From positions 2,604,001 to 2,668,000 of the forward strand of contig NZ_JAYDCJ010000003.1 of NCBI RefSeq assembly GCF_034555935.1: DNA of 64,000 nucleotides, given 5' to 3'. This document shows, piece by piece, positions 26,526 through 36,098 of this stretch. A model generated the notes under the pieces. It had not been told where the DNA came from, did no database searches, and was given only the letters and a program-made list of their open reading frames with translations. This stretch comes from Marinobacter qingdaonensis (lineage in GTDB: Bacteria; Pseudomonadota; Gammaproteobacteria; Pseudomonadales; Oleiphilaceae). A program made the position numbers and the translations under genes. How positions within the stretch are numbered: the stretch's first letter is position 1; the number at the start of each line of letters is the position of its first letter.

Positions 26526-27083
26526 ATGGCACTAATCGATACCATCATCGGCGCGACCGGCCAGTGGGTCTCCAAATCGGACGCCGAGGCCACTCTGGCA
26601 AACCCGCTGGCCTGGTTGCGCAAGACCAGTGGCTACGCCGCGGTCAACCGGATCATTGGCCTGTCGATCCCGTTTGCGACCCGCAACCGGTTCAGCGTCG
26701 AGGCGCTGCGCCCGGGTTATGTCCGGGCCAGGATCAAGCTGAAAGGGAACAAGAACCACTTTGGCAGCCTGTACGCCGGCGCCTATTTCCTGGTCGCGGA
26801 AATTCCGGGCGGGGTGCTGACCCTGTTTGATCTGGGGCCCAGGTACACCCCGATCCTCAAGGAAATGACGCTGCAGTTCCTGCAGCCGGCCAATTCCGAC
26901 GTCACCGTTGAGTTCTCACTGACCCCGGACGAGGTCGCGGCCATTCTGAAGGAAGCGGATGCTAGCGGGCGGGCGAAATTCACCCTGGAAGGGCAACTGC
27001 ACGACGACGAGGGCAATCACGTTGCCAACTCGATCGCGCACTACCGGGTAAGAAAGCAGGGCTTTCAGGAAAGCGCCGACTGA
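26526..27083 (+). CDS. DUF4442 hot-dog fold protein (thioesterase-like)
   Basis: 185 aa with a hot-dog fold resembling DUF4442/YiiD C-terminal proteins: VEALRPGYVRARIKLKGNKN, HFGSLYAGAYFLVAEIPGGV and the late PANSDVTVEFSLTPDE strands. Members are related to acyl-CoA thioesterases, but catalysis is mostly untested. AAGGA lies 6 nt before the ATG. It follows the chemoreceptor by 32 bp on the same strand and could be co-transcribed. Confidence 0.8.
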   Translation: MALIDTIIGATGQWVSKSDAEATLANPLAWLRKTSGYAAVNRIIGLSIPFATRNRFSVEALRPGYVRARIKLKGNKNHFGSLYAGAYFLVAEIPGGVLTLFDLGPRYTPILKEMTLQFLQPANSDVTVEFSLTPDEVAAILKEADASGRAKFTLEGQLHDDEGNHVANSIAHYRVRKQGFQESAD

Positions 27084-27113
27084 ACCGGCGCGGTGGCCCG
27101 GCGCCCGCTCTGT

Positions 27114-28982
27114 CTAGGTGGGCTGGTCCAGCCCGGCCAGGGCTTCCAGGAAGATGGCGCCGTACTTCTCCAGCTTGGCGGCGCCAACACCGCTGACGTC
27201 GCCCAATTCTTCCAGGGTCCGGGGCTTGCGCTCGAGCATATCGAACAGGGTGGTGTCATGAAAAATGACGTACGGCGGCACACCCTGCTGGTCTGCCAAT
27301 TCCTTCCGGCACGCCCGTAACGCATCCCAGCCGGCCTGATCGGTAATCTGATCCCGAATAGCAGCGCCTTTGGCGCCGGTGGAGCGGGTACCCGAACGCT
27401 TGACCACCGGGTCCTTGCGCAGTTGCACCACTTTCTCGCCCTTCAGCAGCGGCCGACATTCCTCGGTCAACTGCAGGGCCCCGTAACCCTCGGGGTCGGC
27501 TCGCAAATAGCCATTGGCCACCAGTTGCCGGAACACCGATTTCCATTCGTTGGCGGACAGGTCAGTACCAATGCCGAAGGTCGACACCGCCTGGTGCCCG
27601 GACTGTCGGATGCGTTCACTCTCGGAGCCGCGCAGCACGTCGATCAGGTAGGTCACCCCGAATCGTTGGCCGGTGCGGAACACGCAGGACAGAGCCTTCT
27701 GGACCGCGACCGTGCCATCCCAGGTCTCCGGCGGGTTCAGGCAGGTATCGCAGTTGCCGCAGGGCTGCTCCAGCTGGTCGCCAAAATAGCGTAGCAGCAC
27801 CTGCCGCCGGCAATGGGTGACCTCGCACAACCCCAGCATTGCGTCGAGCTTCTGCCGTTCCACCCGCTTGAAGTGATCATTGCCCTGGGACGCCTCGAGC
27901 ATCTGCCGCAGCTTGATGACATCCTGCAGGCCATACACCATCCAGGCCGTGGAAGGCTTGCCGTCCCGCCCGGCACGGCCGGTTTCCTGGTAGTAGGCTT
28001 CCAGGCTCTTGGGCAGGTCCAGGTGGGCCACGAAGCGCACGTCCGGCTTGTCGATGCCCATGCCGAAGGCAATGGTGGCGACAATCACCACACCGTCTTC
28101 CCGCAGGAAGCGCTCCTGATGCCGGGCCCGATCTTCGGCCGGGAGTCCAGCGTGGTAGGGCAGAGCGGTGTAGCCTTTGTCCGCCAGCATGCGGGCGGTG
28201 GCGTCGACCTTGTTCCGGGACAGGCAGTAGACAATGCCGCAATCGCCCTGATGTTCGGCCTTGATAAAGTCCAGCAGCTGTTTGTTCGCATTCGTTTTAG
28301 GTGCGATGCGGTACTGGATGTTCGGGCGATCGAAGCCGCTGACGAAGTGCCGGGCCTCGGTGAGCGACAGGCGTTCGGCGATTTCGTTGCGGGTGCGCTC
28401 GTCGGCGGTGGCGGTCAGGGCAATACGCGGGACCGACGGAAACTCACTGGCCAACATGCTCAGTTGCAGGTAGTCCGAGCGGAAATCGTGCCCCCACTGC
28501 GACACACAGTGAGCTTCGTCGATCGCAAACAGGGAAATCGAGGCGTTGTGCAGCAGCTCCACGGTGCGCGGCTGAATCAGGCGTTCCGGGGCGCAGTACA
28601 GCAGGTCCAGCTCGCCGCTCATCAACGCGTATTCGGTAGCCCGGGCCTGCTCAAAATCCATGGTCGAGTTCAGGAACGCGGCCTTCACGCCCAGCTCTTT
28701 CAGTGCCGCCACCTGATCCTGCATCAGTGCAATTAGCGGCGAGACCACCACGGCCGTGCCCGGACGCACCAGCGCCGGGACCTGGTAACACAGCGATTTA
28801 CCGCCCCCGGTTGGCATCAGCACCAGGGCATCGCGGCCCGCAATCACTTCGCGAATGATGTCGCCCTGAAGCGGGCGGAAGGATTCGTAGCCAAATACCT
28901 CGTGCAGGACCTGCTCCGGGTCGCGGTTCGAGGCGGTCGGCCGTTCGGTGCTCAGTTGTGCGAAGTCCTGGTCAGAAAGCAT
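27114..28982 (-). CDS. recQ: ATP-dependent DNA helicase RecQ
   Basis: A 622-aa 3'-5' helicase. Residues about 25-340 are the SF2 core (Walker [43 protein letters not shown]). The RQC zinc-binding cysteines follow ([16 protein letters not shown]) with a winged helix, and a C-terminal HRDC domain ([18 protein letters not shown]) closes it. It acts in recombination and fork repair. The frame is open to 29120, but [10 protein letters not shown] at 28982 matches the usual short N-terminus; no strong ribosome site is visible there. Confidence 0.93.
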   Translation of the reverse strand: MLSDQDFAQLSTERPTASNRDPEQVLHEVFGYESFRPLQGDIIREVIAGRDALVLMPTGGGKSLCYQVPALVRPGTAVVVSPLIALMQDQVAALKELGVKAAFLNSTMDFEQARATEYALMSGELDLLYCAPERLIQPRTVELLHNASISLFAIDEAHCVSQWGHDFRSDYLQLSMLASEFPSVPRIALTATADERTRNEIAERLSLTEARHFVSGFDRPNIQYRIAPKTNANKQLLDFIKAEHQGDCGIVYCLSRNKVDATARMLADKGYTALPYHAGLPAEDRARHQERFLREDGVVIVATIAFGMGIDKPDVRFVAHLDLPKSLEAYYQETGRAGRDGKPSTAWMVYGLQDVIKLRQMLEASQGNDHFKRVERQKLDAMLGLCEVTHCRRQVLLRYFGDQLEQPCGNCDTCLNPPETWDGTVAVQKALSCVFRTGQRFGVTYLIDVLRGSESERIRQSGHQAVSTFGIGTDLSANEWKSVFRQLVANGYLRADPEGYGALQLTEECRPLLKGEKVVQLRKDPVVKRSGTRSTGAKGAAIRDQITDQAGWDALRACRKELADQQGVPPYVIFHDTTLFDMLERKPRTLEELGDVSGVGAAKLEKYGAIFLEALAGLDQPT

Positions 28983-29197
28983 GTCGGAACCGGTTAGCCG
29001 GCGTGGCGCCGGGGAGATTTCGAAGTCGGATTGGCCGCCTTGGCGACGGAGCGCGCATGATACCAGATTCGCCCGGGCGGGTGGGGAGCGCCGTTGGCAG
29101 GGTGGAGGCAAAGTAACCACAGAAACGCTACAATACCGCGTTTTTTGATGACCGTTCAGCGGACATCTCGGACAGACACCAATAATACAGGGCTTCC

Positions 29198-30403
29198 ATG
29201 CAGGAATTTGATGCCATCCGTCCCTATTCGGACGAAGAAACCGGTCCGGCTATCCAGCGCCTGGTAAACGATCCGGAATTTCTCGATATGATCGGCCGCT
29301 TCAAATCGCCGACGATTGCCCGCTGGGCACCGGCACTGTTGCGGGCCTTCACCCGCCGTTGGCTGGAGTCCCATTTTGGCCAGTACCGCCAGGTTGATGA
29401 CCTTCAGGCCCGACTTTCCGGCTACGTGGGTGAACTGGTGGACAGCACCACCACCCGGGTCACCAGCAGCGGTCTGGAGCATCTGGACAAAAACAGCGCG
29501 CACCTGTTCATCTCCAATCACCGGGACATTGTGTTCGATCCCATGGTGGTCAACTACCTGCTGTTCCAGAACGGTTTCCACACCACCCGCATCGCCATCG
29601 GCGACAACCTGCTGTCCAACCGGGTCTTTGCGGAAATGATGCGGCTTAACAAGAGCTTTGTGGTGCGCCGGAACATGACCAGCCCGCGCGAAATGCGCGA
29701 CGCCTACATGACCCTGTCGGGCTTCATCAACCACAGCATCGACACCAATAACAGTATCTGGATTGCCCAGCGTGAGGGCCGCGCCAAAGACGGCCTCGAC
29801 TTCACCGACCCGGCGATCATCAAGATGTTCTACATGAGTCGCAAGAAGAGCGGACTGAGCTTCGCGGACGCCATGAGCCGCCTGCACATCGTGCCGGTGT
29901 CCATCGCCTACGAGTACGACCCCTGCGACGCCGACAAGGCCAAGGAACTGGAAACCCGCGCCCGTACCGGTGAATACACCAAGGCCGAGGGCGAAGACAC
30001 CAGTCAGATCATGAAAGGCCTGACCGGATTCAAGGGTCACGTGCACGTGCACTTCGGCGCGCCGATCAAGGATGCGCCGGAGAACGCTAAGGCGCTGTCC
30101 GAGCGCATCGACCGGGAAATGCACGCCAATTACCACCTGCACGCCAGCAACTTGGTCGCCTTCCACCTGCGTGGCGTGCACCCGGAGGCCCATTCCACAC
30201 CGGAAACCGTCAGCGACACGGTGGTGACCGCGGAAGCTTGGTCGCCGGCCGAAATGGAAGCCGCCGAAGCCGAAATGGAGCGGCGCCTGGAGGCCTGCGA
30301 GCCGGCCATCCGGCCTTACCTTCTGGACATGTACGCCAACCCGGTAGTGACGGCGCTGGAGGCAAACTCGGACGCCGAAGCCCCCGAGACCGTGCGCGAA
30401 TAA
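29198..30403 (+). CDS. PlsC-like glycerolipid acyltransferase
   Basis: A 401-aa predicted acyltransferase. Motif I reads [13 protein letters not shown]: His then Asp with five rather than the usual four residues between. A later motif is [14 protein letters not shown] (motif III-like), then [13 protein letters not shown] (motif IV-like). It probably acylates lysophosphatidate or a related glycerolipid at the inner membrane; the exact acceptor is uncertain. It starts downstream of an AT-rich promoter region after recQ (divergent) and is followed 33 bp later by a carboxylesterase gene, possibly as an operon. Confidence 0.82.
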   Translation: MQEFDAIRPYSDEETGPAIQRLVNDPEFLDMIGRFKSPTIARWAPALLRAFTRRWLESHFGQYRQVDDLQARLSGYVGELVDSTTTRVTSSGLEHLDKNSAHLFISNHRDIVFDPMVVNYLLFQNGFHTTRIAIGDNLLSNRVFAEMMRLNKSFVVRRNMTSPREMRDAYMTLSGFINHSIDTNNSIWIAQREGRAKDGLDFTDPAIIKMFYMSRKKSGLSFADAMSRLHIVPVSIAYEYDPCDADKAKELETRARTGEYTKAEGEDTSQIMKGLTGFKGHVHVHFGAPIKDAPENAKALSERIDREMHANYHLHASNLVAFHLRGVHPEAHSTPETVSDTVVTAEAWSPAEMEAAEAEMERRLEACEPAIRPYLLDMYANPVVTALEANSDAEAPETVRE

Positions 30404-30436
30404 TTCTCCCGACATTCCCCGACAATGAGGTGCTGA

Positions 30437-31096
30437 GTGCAGGATCTTGATTACATCGAACTGGAAACCGCGTCCAACCCGACCGCTGCCGTGATCTGGC
30501 TGCACGGCCTGGGTGCCAGCGGCCACGATTTTGTACCGGTGGTCCCGGAGCTGGGCCTGCCGGACGGCGCGGCCGTGCGTTTCATCTTCCCCCACGCGCC
30601 GAACCTGCCCGTCACCATAAACGGTGGCATGACCATGCCGGCCTGGTACGACATCAAGGCCATGGACATTGACCGGGTGGTGGACACTGAGCAGTTGATG
30701 GCATCGGCCGATGCGGTGGCGAAACTGGTGGACCGGGAAATCGAACGGGGCATTCCGGCCGAGAACATCGTCATCGCCGGCTTTTCCCAGGGCGGCGCCG
30801 TGGCCTACGAACTGGGGCTGACCTACCCGAAACGGCTGGCCGGCGTGCTGGCGCTGTCGACCTATTTCGCCACCGCCGAGAGCATTCAGCGCTCTGAGGC
30901 CAACGCCGGCATCCCAATCAACGTCTATCACGGCACCTTCGATCCGGTGGTGCCCGAATCGCTGGGCGTTCGCAGTGTCGAGACCCTGAAGGACATGGGG
31001 TTTGAGTCGTCCTACCAGACCTACCCGATGGAGCACAGCGTGTGTCTGGAGGAGGTGTTGGATATCGGCCGGTTTATCCGTCAGCACGCGCTCTGA
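30437..31096 (+). CDS. Carboxylesterase / phospholipase family alpha/beta hydrolase
   Basis: A 219-aa alpha/beta hydrolase of the carboxylesterase/acyl-protein thioesterase family: oxyanion segment WLHGLGASGHDF, nucleophile GFSQGG, acid in YHGTFDPVVP and histidine in YPMEHSVCLEE. It hydrolyses short-chain or lysophospholipid esters (family range). Translation starts at GTG with GAGG six bases upstream. An intrinsic terminator follows at 31122. Confidence 0.92.
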   Translation: MQDLDYIELETASNPTAAVIWLHGLGASGHDFVPVVPELGLPDGAAVRFIFPHAPNLPVTINGGMTMPAWYDIKAMDIDRVVDTEQLMASADAVAKLVDREIERGIPAENIVIAGFSQGGAVAYELGLTYPKRLAGVLALSTYFATAESIQRSEANAGIPINVYHGTFDPVVPESLGVRSVETLKDMGFESSYQTYPMEHSVCLEEVLDIGRFIRQHAL

Positions 31097-31121
31097 GCGT
31101 CGCGGATCGGCCTTCCGAAAG

Positions 31122-31154
31122 CGCGGCTCCGGGTTACCCGGGCCGCGTTTTTTT
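31122..31154 (+). terminator. Intrinsic terminator after the carboxylesterase gene
   Basis: CGCGGCTCCGGG pairs with CCCGGGCCGCG (one bulged T, 3-nt loop) and is followed by seven Ts. It sits between two convergent genes and serves the plus strand. Confidence 0.85.
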
Positions 31155-31162
31155 ATGGCCGG

Positions 31163-32692
31163 TCAGCTTCGCCAGAAGGCCGGTGACAGCACAATCACCA
31201 CGCTGAGTATCTCCAGGCGACCCATCAGCATCCCCACCGCCAGCACCCACTTGGCGCCGTCGGGCAGGGGGCCGAAATTGCCGGATGGCCCGATGATTTC
31301 ACCCAGGCCGGGCCCAACGTTGGTCAGGGCGGTCAGGGCGCCGGACAGGGAGGTCACGAAGTCCAGCTGCATAGCCGCCAACAACACGGTGATGATCAGC
31401 AGGCAAAGCAGGAAAATGAAGGTGTAGGCGATCATCGAGGAGATGATTTCGTCACTCACCGAGCGGCCGTTGTAGTTCCGGGTCAGCACCGCACGCGGGT
31501 GCAGCAGCCGCATCAGCTGCTCGCGCAGGATGATCAGCGACAGCTGGAACCGGAAGATTTTCATGCCCCCGGCGGTGGAGCCGGAACAGCCCCCCACGAA
31601 CATCAGGAAGAAGAACAGCACAAAGGCCAGTGGGCCCCAGGCGGAGTAATCCTCCGAGGCGTAGCCCGTGGTGGTGACCACCGAGGTGACGTTGAACAGG
31701 GTGGCGGCGTAGTTGTGCAGCGGGTCGAAGGGCACCGGCGAAACCAGCCAGCGGTACAGGGTCATCAGCGCCGGCACCACCAGCAGGATGGTCAGGAACA
31801 GCCGGACCTGCTGGTCCCGGAACAGCACCCCGTGTTGCCCATGCATTTCCCGGACAAACAGGAAGAAAGGCAGGCTGCCGAGAATCATGAACAGGGTCGC
31901 TTCCATCAGAATCAGGTCGCTGAACTTGCCCATGGACATGTCCGAGGTCGAGAAACCGCCGGTGGCGATACTGGTGAGGCCGTGGTTAAAGGCGTCAAAC
32001 AGGGTCATGCCCGACACCCAGTAGGTGAGGACCGCCACCACGGAAAACACGATGTAGACGATCAGCAGGCCGCGACTCAGGGTTTTCATGCGCGGTAAGG
32101 CCTTGTCGGTCCATTCCGAGGATTCGGTGGCAAACAGGCGCATTCCCCCGACCCGGAGGAACGGCAGTACCGCAACGAACATACCGATGATCCCGATACC
32201 ACCCAGCCACTGCAGGATCGAGCGCCACAGCAGCAAATCCGCGTCCATGGTGTCCAGGCCACTCAGCACCGTGGCGCCGGTGGTGGTGATGCCGGAGGTG
32301 CCTTCGAAAAAGGCATCGGCGGCGGAGATGCCATTGTCACTGAGGTAAAAGGGCAGGGAGGAGAACAGGGCAATGATGAACCAGCTGGACACGGTGAGCA
32401 CGAACATGAACCGTGGTTTCAGGTCCCTCGGTTGGTGATAGGTGGAGACAATGCCGAGGATACCGAGCGCGCACACGATACCGGCAGATTCCGCGAACGC
32501 CAGGGCGTTCGGCGCTTCGGAACCAGCCAAAAAAAGGACCGGCAACGTCATGAAAATGCTGAGCAGCACGAACATGACGCTCACAATGAAGATAACGGGG
32601 TACAGGTTTCTCAAAGAATGCTCAAGCCAGCTGAAACAAGAGTCGGCGTCAGAATACCTGCGGGTGCCGGCTTCCGCAAGGAAATGGCGCAA
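31163..32692 (-). CDS. trkH: Trk-type potassium uptake protein TrkH
   Basis: Up to 509 aa, polytopic, with the repeated M1-P-M2 selectivity segments of TrkH/KtrB (TSGITTTGATVLSG, GLTSIATGGFSTSD, TSVVTTTGYASEDY, ALTNVGPGLGEI). It imports K+ with a TrkA-type gating partner that is not in the window. The start is uncertain: the frame opens with a TTG at 32692 that adds a polar stretch before the first helix, and a second TTG at 32614 (LRNLYPVIF) would start nearer the membrane. Neither has a good ribosome site. Confidence 0.9.
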   Translation of the reverse strand: MRHFLAEAGTRRYSDADSCFSWLEHSLRNLYPVIFIVSVMFVLLSIFMTLPVLFLAGSEAPNALAFAESAGIVCALGILGIVSTYHQPRDLKPRFMFVLTVSSWFIIALFSSLPFYLSDNGISAADAFFEGTSGITTTGATVLSGLDTMDADLLLWRSILQWLGGIGIIGMFVAVLPFLRVGGMRLFATESSEWTDKALPRMKTLSRGLLIVYIVFSVVAVLTYWVSGMTLFDAFNHGLTSIATGGFSTSDMSMGKFSDLILMEATLFMILGSLPFFLFVREMHGQHGVLFRDQQVRLFLTILLVVPALMTLYRWLVSPVPFDPLHNYAATLFNVTSVVTTTGYASEDYSAWGPLAFVLFFFLMFVGGCSGSTAGGMKIFRFQLSLIILREQLMRLLHPRAVLTRNYNGRSVSDEIISSMIAYTFIFLLCLLIITVLLAAMQLDFVTSLSGALTALTNVGPGLGEIIGPSGNFGPLPDGAKWVLAVGMLMGRLEILSVVIVLSPAFWRS

Positions 32693-32819
32693 CGGAAGCG
32701 GCGGTCAAAGAGGATTAAATCCCTGTAAATTAGCGGTAAAAACGCGGCTTTTTCTGGCAATGTCCGCGAGGTTGTTGCACCGTGAGAGAGCAACAAACGA
32801 CATCATCCAAGGAGAAAGA

Positions 32820-33365
32820 ATGATGAAGTATCTGCGTTCGTCTGCCGCGGTCCTGGCTGCGGGTCTGCTGACCGCTGGCGCTGCCCAGGCCCAGGACATG
32901 TACAAATCCGGTGTCGGTGGCCTCTACACTGGCCTGAATTACACCTTCGTGGACATGGACTTTGGCTCACAGGAAGCCGACGTGGGCACCCTGTCAGCCA
33001 AGGTTGGCGTCATGGCGACGCCGTTCCTCGGCTTTGAGGCGCGGGGCGGTTTCGGTGTCGATGATGACAACATTGGCGGTGTCGACCTTTCCGTCGACAA
33101 CTTCTTCGGCGGCTACGCCACCTTCAATCTGGTGAACGAGTCCCCGGTGACACCTTACGCCATTCTGGGCTTCACCCGGGTGGAGCTGGAAGCGGAAGGG
33201 CCGTTCAACACGGTGACCGAGGATGAAAGCGACGTGTCCTACGGCCTCGGCCTGAACATGGCGTTTGCGCCCAATCTCTCTGGCAACCTCGAATACATGC
33301 GGTACTATGACGACGAAGATGTGACCGTGGACGGCCTGGGCGTCGGACTGCAGGTCAATTTCTAA
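32820..33365 (+). CDS. Outer-membrane beta-barrel protein
   Basis: 181 aa with a clear signal peptide (LRSSAAVLAAGLLTAGAAQA) and an OmpA-type eight-strand barrel pattern: alternating hydrophobic strands such as GGLYTGLNYTFVDMDF, and a final GLGVGLQVNF ending in Phe as Bam substrates do. No OmpA periplasmic domain. AAGGAG precedes two adjacent ATGs (32820 and 32823); either could be used. It leads a probable operon with acpH (23 bp later) and the protease gene. Confidence 0.85.
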   Translation: MMKYLRSSAAVLAAGLLTAGAAQAQDMYKSGVGGLYTGLNYTFVDMDFGSQEADVGTLSAKVGVMATPFLGFEARGGFGVDDDNIGGVDLSVDNFFGGYATFNLVNESPVTPYAILGFTRVELEAEGPFNTVTEDESDVSYGLGLNMAFAPNLSGNLEYMRYYDDEDVTVDGLGVGLQVNF

Positions 33366-33388
33366 CCGATCGACCCTCAGGAGTCTGC

Positions 33389-33964
33389 TTGAACCACCTT
33401 GCACACGCATTTCTTGCCCCGGACTCGCCGGAGGCTCGGGTGGGCAGCATTCTTGGTGACTTCACCCGGGGCGTGGAACTGGCCCGCTTTCCGGCGCAGG
33501 TGCAGCTGGGGGTGGAGCAGCACTGGGCGATCGACGGTTTTACCGACCGACACCCGCAGGTGCTCGCCAGCAAGGCCTGCTTTTCCAGGGAACGGCGCCG
33601 GTTCGCCGGCGTCGCCCTGGACATCCTGTACGATCACTTTCTGTTAAGACATTGGCAACGTTTCAGCCAGACTGATCGTGATACCTTCGTGCAGCGTGTT
33701 TACGAAGACCTCCAAAACCATGAAGATCTCATGCCGGAGGCTATGATCATAGTAACCAGGCGCATGGTGCGACATGACTGGTTTGGGGCCTACACCGACC
33801 TCGACCAGATCGGCTATGCGCTGGATCGGGTGGCCGGACGGGTCCGGTTTCCCAACCGTTTTACCGGAATCATTGAGGAAATCCGGGATAACGAGCAGGA
33901 ACTTGAAGAGAGGTTTCTTGCTTTTTTCCCAGAATTACAATCCTTTGCAGGAGGGTTTGAATGA
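33389..33964 (+). CDS. acpH: Acyl carrier protein phosphodiesterase
   Basis: A 191-aa AcpH/DUF479 protein: NHLAHAFLAPDSPEARVGSI, LGDFTRGVE, then HWAIDGFTDRHP and ALDILYDHFLLRHW carry the His and Asp residues of this HD-like hydrolase family. It removes the 4'-phosphopantetheine arm from holo-ACP. Translation begins at TTG with CAGGAG seven bases upstream; no in-frame ATG lies near enough. The end overlaps the next gene by 4 bp (ATGA). Confidence 0.88.
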   Translation: MNHLAHAFLAPDSPEARVGSILGDFTRGVELARFPAQVQLGVEQHWAIDGFTDRHPQVLASKACFSRERRRFAGVALDILYDHFLLRHWQRFSQTDRDTFVQRVYEDLQNHEDLMPEAMIIVTRRMVRHDWFGAYTDLDQIGYALDRVAGRVRFPNRFTGIIEEIRDNEQELEERFLAFFPELQSFAGGFE

Positions 33965-34551
33965 AATTTCTTGGTTCACTGGTCCTCGCGACCGCATTGA
34001 CCCTGCCGGCTGCGACAGCCTTTGCAGACGAGACCGAGAAGGCTGAGCCGCCGGTCCCGGAAACCCTGGGTTTCGTCGAGTGGGTTGTCATGAATGACAC
34101 CGGGATCAGGCTGAAGGCGCGCCTGGACACGGGCGCAAAGACCTCGTCACTGCACGCCGTGAACGTCGAGGAGTTCACCCGCGACAGTGAGGACTGGGTG
34201 AAATTCCAACTCCCGCTGGGCGATCATGAAGACCAGCCCAGCGAGGGTGAGATCGAGCACGAGGACGTGATCATCGAGTTCGAACGGCCGGTGTACCGGA
34301 AGGTTCTGATCAAACGCAAAGGGGCGCCGTCCCAGCGCCGCTACGTGGTCAAGATGGAGTTCTGCATCGCCGGCACCAAGCATGAAACCCAGTTCTCGCT
34401 GACCGATAGGGGCAACTTCTCCTACCCGGTGCTGCTGGGCCGCCGCTTCATGCGGGATGACAACATCCTGATCGATTCCGCAGAAAGCTTCATTGCCCAG
34501 CGCGAATGCGAATTCAACACCCTGGAGCAAATCGCCAAACAGGCGGACTAG
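33961..34551 (+). CDS. Exported retropepsin-like aspartic protease (RimK/Zn-protease family)
   Basis: 196 aa. A signal peptide (LVLATALTLPAATAFA) is followed by a retropepsin-like domain (PF05618) with the catalytic-type DTGAKTSSLHA and the late YPVLLGRRFMRDDNILID. The family is often labelled ATP-dependent zinc protease, although its fold is retropepsin-like. The signal peptide places it in the periplasm. It is translationally coupled to acpH by a 4-bp overlap. Confidence 0.85.
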   Translation: MKFLGSLVLATALTLPAATAFADETEKAEPPVPETLGFVEWVVMNDTGIRLKARLDTGAKTSSLHAVNVEEFTRDSEDWVKFQLPLGDHEDQPSEGEIEHEDVIIEFERPVYRKVLIKRKGAPSQRRYVVKMEFCIAGTKHETQFSLTDRGNFSYPVLLGRRFMRDDNILIDSAESFIAQRECEFNTLEQIAKQAD

Positions 34552-36059
34552 AAAGACACCGACGGGAGCGTCAGTCGACGGCGCTCCCGTCCGTTGCTCC
34601 GCTCCCCGAACTCCCGCCGATCCAGCGTTTCCAGAATACTGTCCAGCTCCCGGCCAATCAGGGTCGCGTTCCGGATCATGGCCAGCTTCGGCCAGGTATT
34701 GCGTTTGCCCGCCAACACCAGATTCTCGATTTCCTCGTCGCCGTGATAGCTGAACAGCACGTTGCGCCAGTAGAAATGCTTTTTCTCCAGAATGATGTTC
34801 ACGTCTCCGGTGTAACTCTGGTTCAACACACCGTGGGCCATCAGCACCGCCGGGCTGATGAACGACACCCCAACCCGCGCCAGGTAGGTCTCGAGGCCGG
34901 CCAGCATCTCGGACGCCACGCTAACGACTGCGGTATTGGCGAGATTGCGGATGCGGTTGGGCGAGCGCAGTTTCGGGTCCGCGACGAAAGGCACCGCCAC
35001 CGGATTGATCATGCTGACAATGTAGTGATTGACCCCGAACAGCCGCGACAGCCGTTTGGCCGGCAAATCCTCCGCAATGGAGCCGTCCACCCACTTGCGA
35101 GACGGCAGGTAGGGTTTGGGCTTGCCGTTGGCCCCCTTGGCATACAGGGTCACCGGCGGAACCACGCCGGGCACGCTGCCGGAGGCGTCCATGGCCGAGC
35201 GGATGTAGACGTTGGGGGAGGTGATGGCGTTCATCAGCCGGGAGTTCTGGTGCTTTTCTGCGGGCGCGATGGAGATATTGATGTAACGCCCGGTGTGCTC
35301 GTAGGCCTCCTGGAAGGTCATGTCGTTGCCGATGGCGTCCATGGCCTGCTGTTTCACCGACAGCGGCGAGACGCCGGGTTCCATGCCCGCCAGGACCCGC
35401 AGCGGGTTCAGGTGCACCGGCATGTCGTAACGGTAGCGGTCGAAAAAGCCCGCTTTCAGTTCCTCGTTGGTGTACATGGACAGCAGCGCCGAGACCCAGG
35501 CGCCGGCACTGGCCCCGGACACCACATTGGGCAGCAAATCCTGCTCGATCAGGGTTTGCACCACCCCGTGATGGCAGTAGATCAGGCCGGCCCCGCCGCT
35601 GAGCATGAGCGCGGAGCGGCCATAACAGTGGCTGGCGCGACGGAAGAAATCGACCTTGGCCGAGAGGCGAATCTTGCGGGAGGGAGACGCGGCGACCACC
35701 CGCAGGGCCTCGGCGATGGCGCTGACGTAGTCGTCGATCAGCTGCTTGGTGCCAGCCAGGGCACGGTCGTACAGGATCGGGCGCCCGATACCGCTCATGT
35801 TGCCGTGGATGCCCTCGTTCAGGACGTAGAGCAGCTCTTCGTGATTCCCTTCTGCGAGCAGTTCGCACAGCTGGTCATAGCGGGCACGGATGTCCTGATA
35901 ATCGAAGTGTTCGGAGGCATCGCTTCGCCGCCAATCGTCCGCCCCCGAAAGCTTGTCCAAGGCCAAGGCGCACCCATACCACTCGCAATAATCCGTGGCG
36001 GTTTGCATGCACTGTCGCAGTTCCTGCCGGCTGAATCCTTTCGGCTTAATCAGGGCCAT
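34548..36059 (-). CDS. Patatin-like phospholipase with DUF3336 N-terminal region
   Basis: A 503-aa protein. The N-terminal about 150 residues resemble DUF3336 (found with patatins such as yeast Tgl3/4/5). The patatin domain follows with the oxyanion motif SGGAGLIYCHHG, serine elbow GASAG, and the dyad Asp in VDGSIAEDLP. It should hydrolyse acylglycerols or phospholipids. Its last 4 bp overlap the convergent protease gene, and it lies 39 bp downstream of the CLCA_X gene on the same strand. Confidence 0.9.
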   Translation of the reverse strand: MALIKPKGFSRQELRQCMQTATDYCEWYGCALALDKLSGADDWRRSDASEHFDYQDIRARYDQLCELLAEGNHEELLYVLNEGIHGNMSGIGRPILYDRALAGTKQLIDDYVSAIAEALRVVAASPSRKIRLSAKVDFFRRASHCYGRSALMLSGGAGLIYCHHGVVQTLIEQDLLPNVVSGASAGAWVSALLSMYTNEELKAGFFDRYRYDMPVHLNPLRVLAGMEPGVSPLSVKQQAMDAIGNDMTFQEAYEHTGRYINISIAPAEKHQNSRLMNAITSPNVYIRSAMDASGSVPGVVPPVTLYAKGANGKPKPYLPSRKWVDGSIAEDLPAKRLSRLFGVNHYIVSMINPVAVPFVADPKLRSPNRIRNLANTAVVSVASEMLAGLETYLARVGVSFISPAVLMAHGVLNQSYTGDVNIILEKKHFYWRNVLFSYHGDEEIENLVLAGKRNTWPKLAMIRNATLIGRELDSILETLDRREFGERSNGRERRRLTLPSVSF

Positions 36060-36098
36060 TGTTGTGTCGTTGTTGGTTGGTCCCTTTGAGTATGGTCC

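Noticed and set aside
24631..26532. 633-codon minus-strand frame
   Set aside because: Antisense to the chemoreceptor gene; no recognisable domain.
29156..31087. 643-codon minus-strand frame
   Set aside because: Antisense to the acyltransferase and carboxylesterase genes, which both have catalytic motifs and ribosome sites.
34506..36089. 527-codon plus-strand frame
   Set aside because: Lies exactly over the patatin gene in reverse; low-complexity His/Gly/Arg composition.
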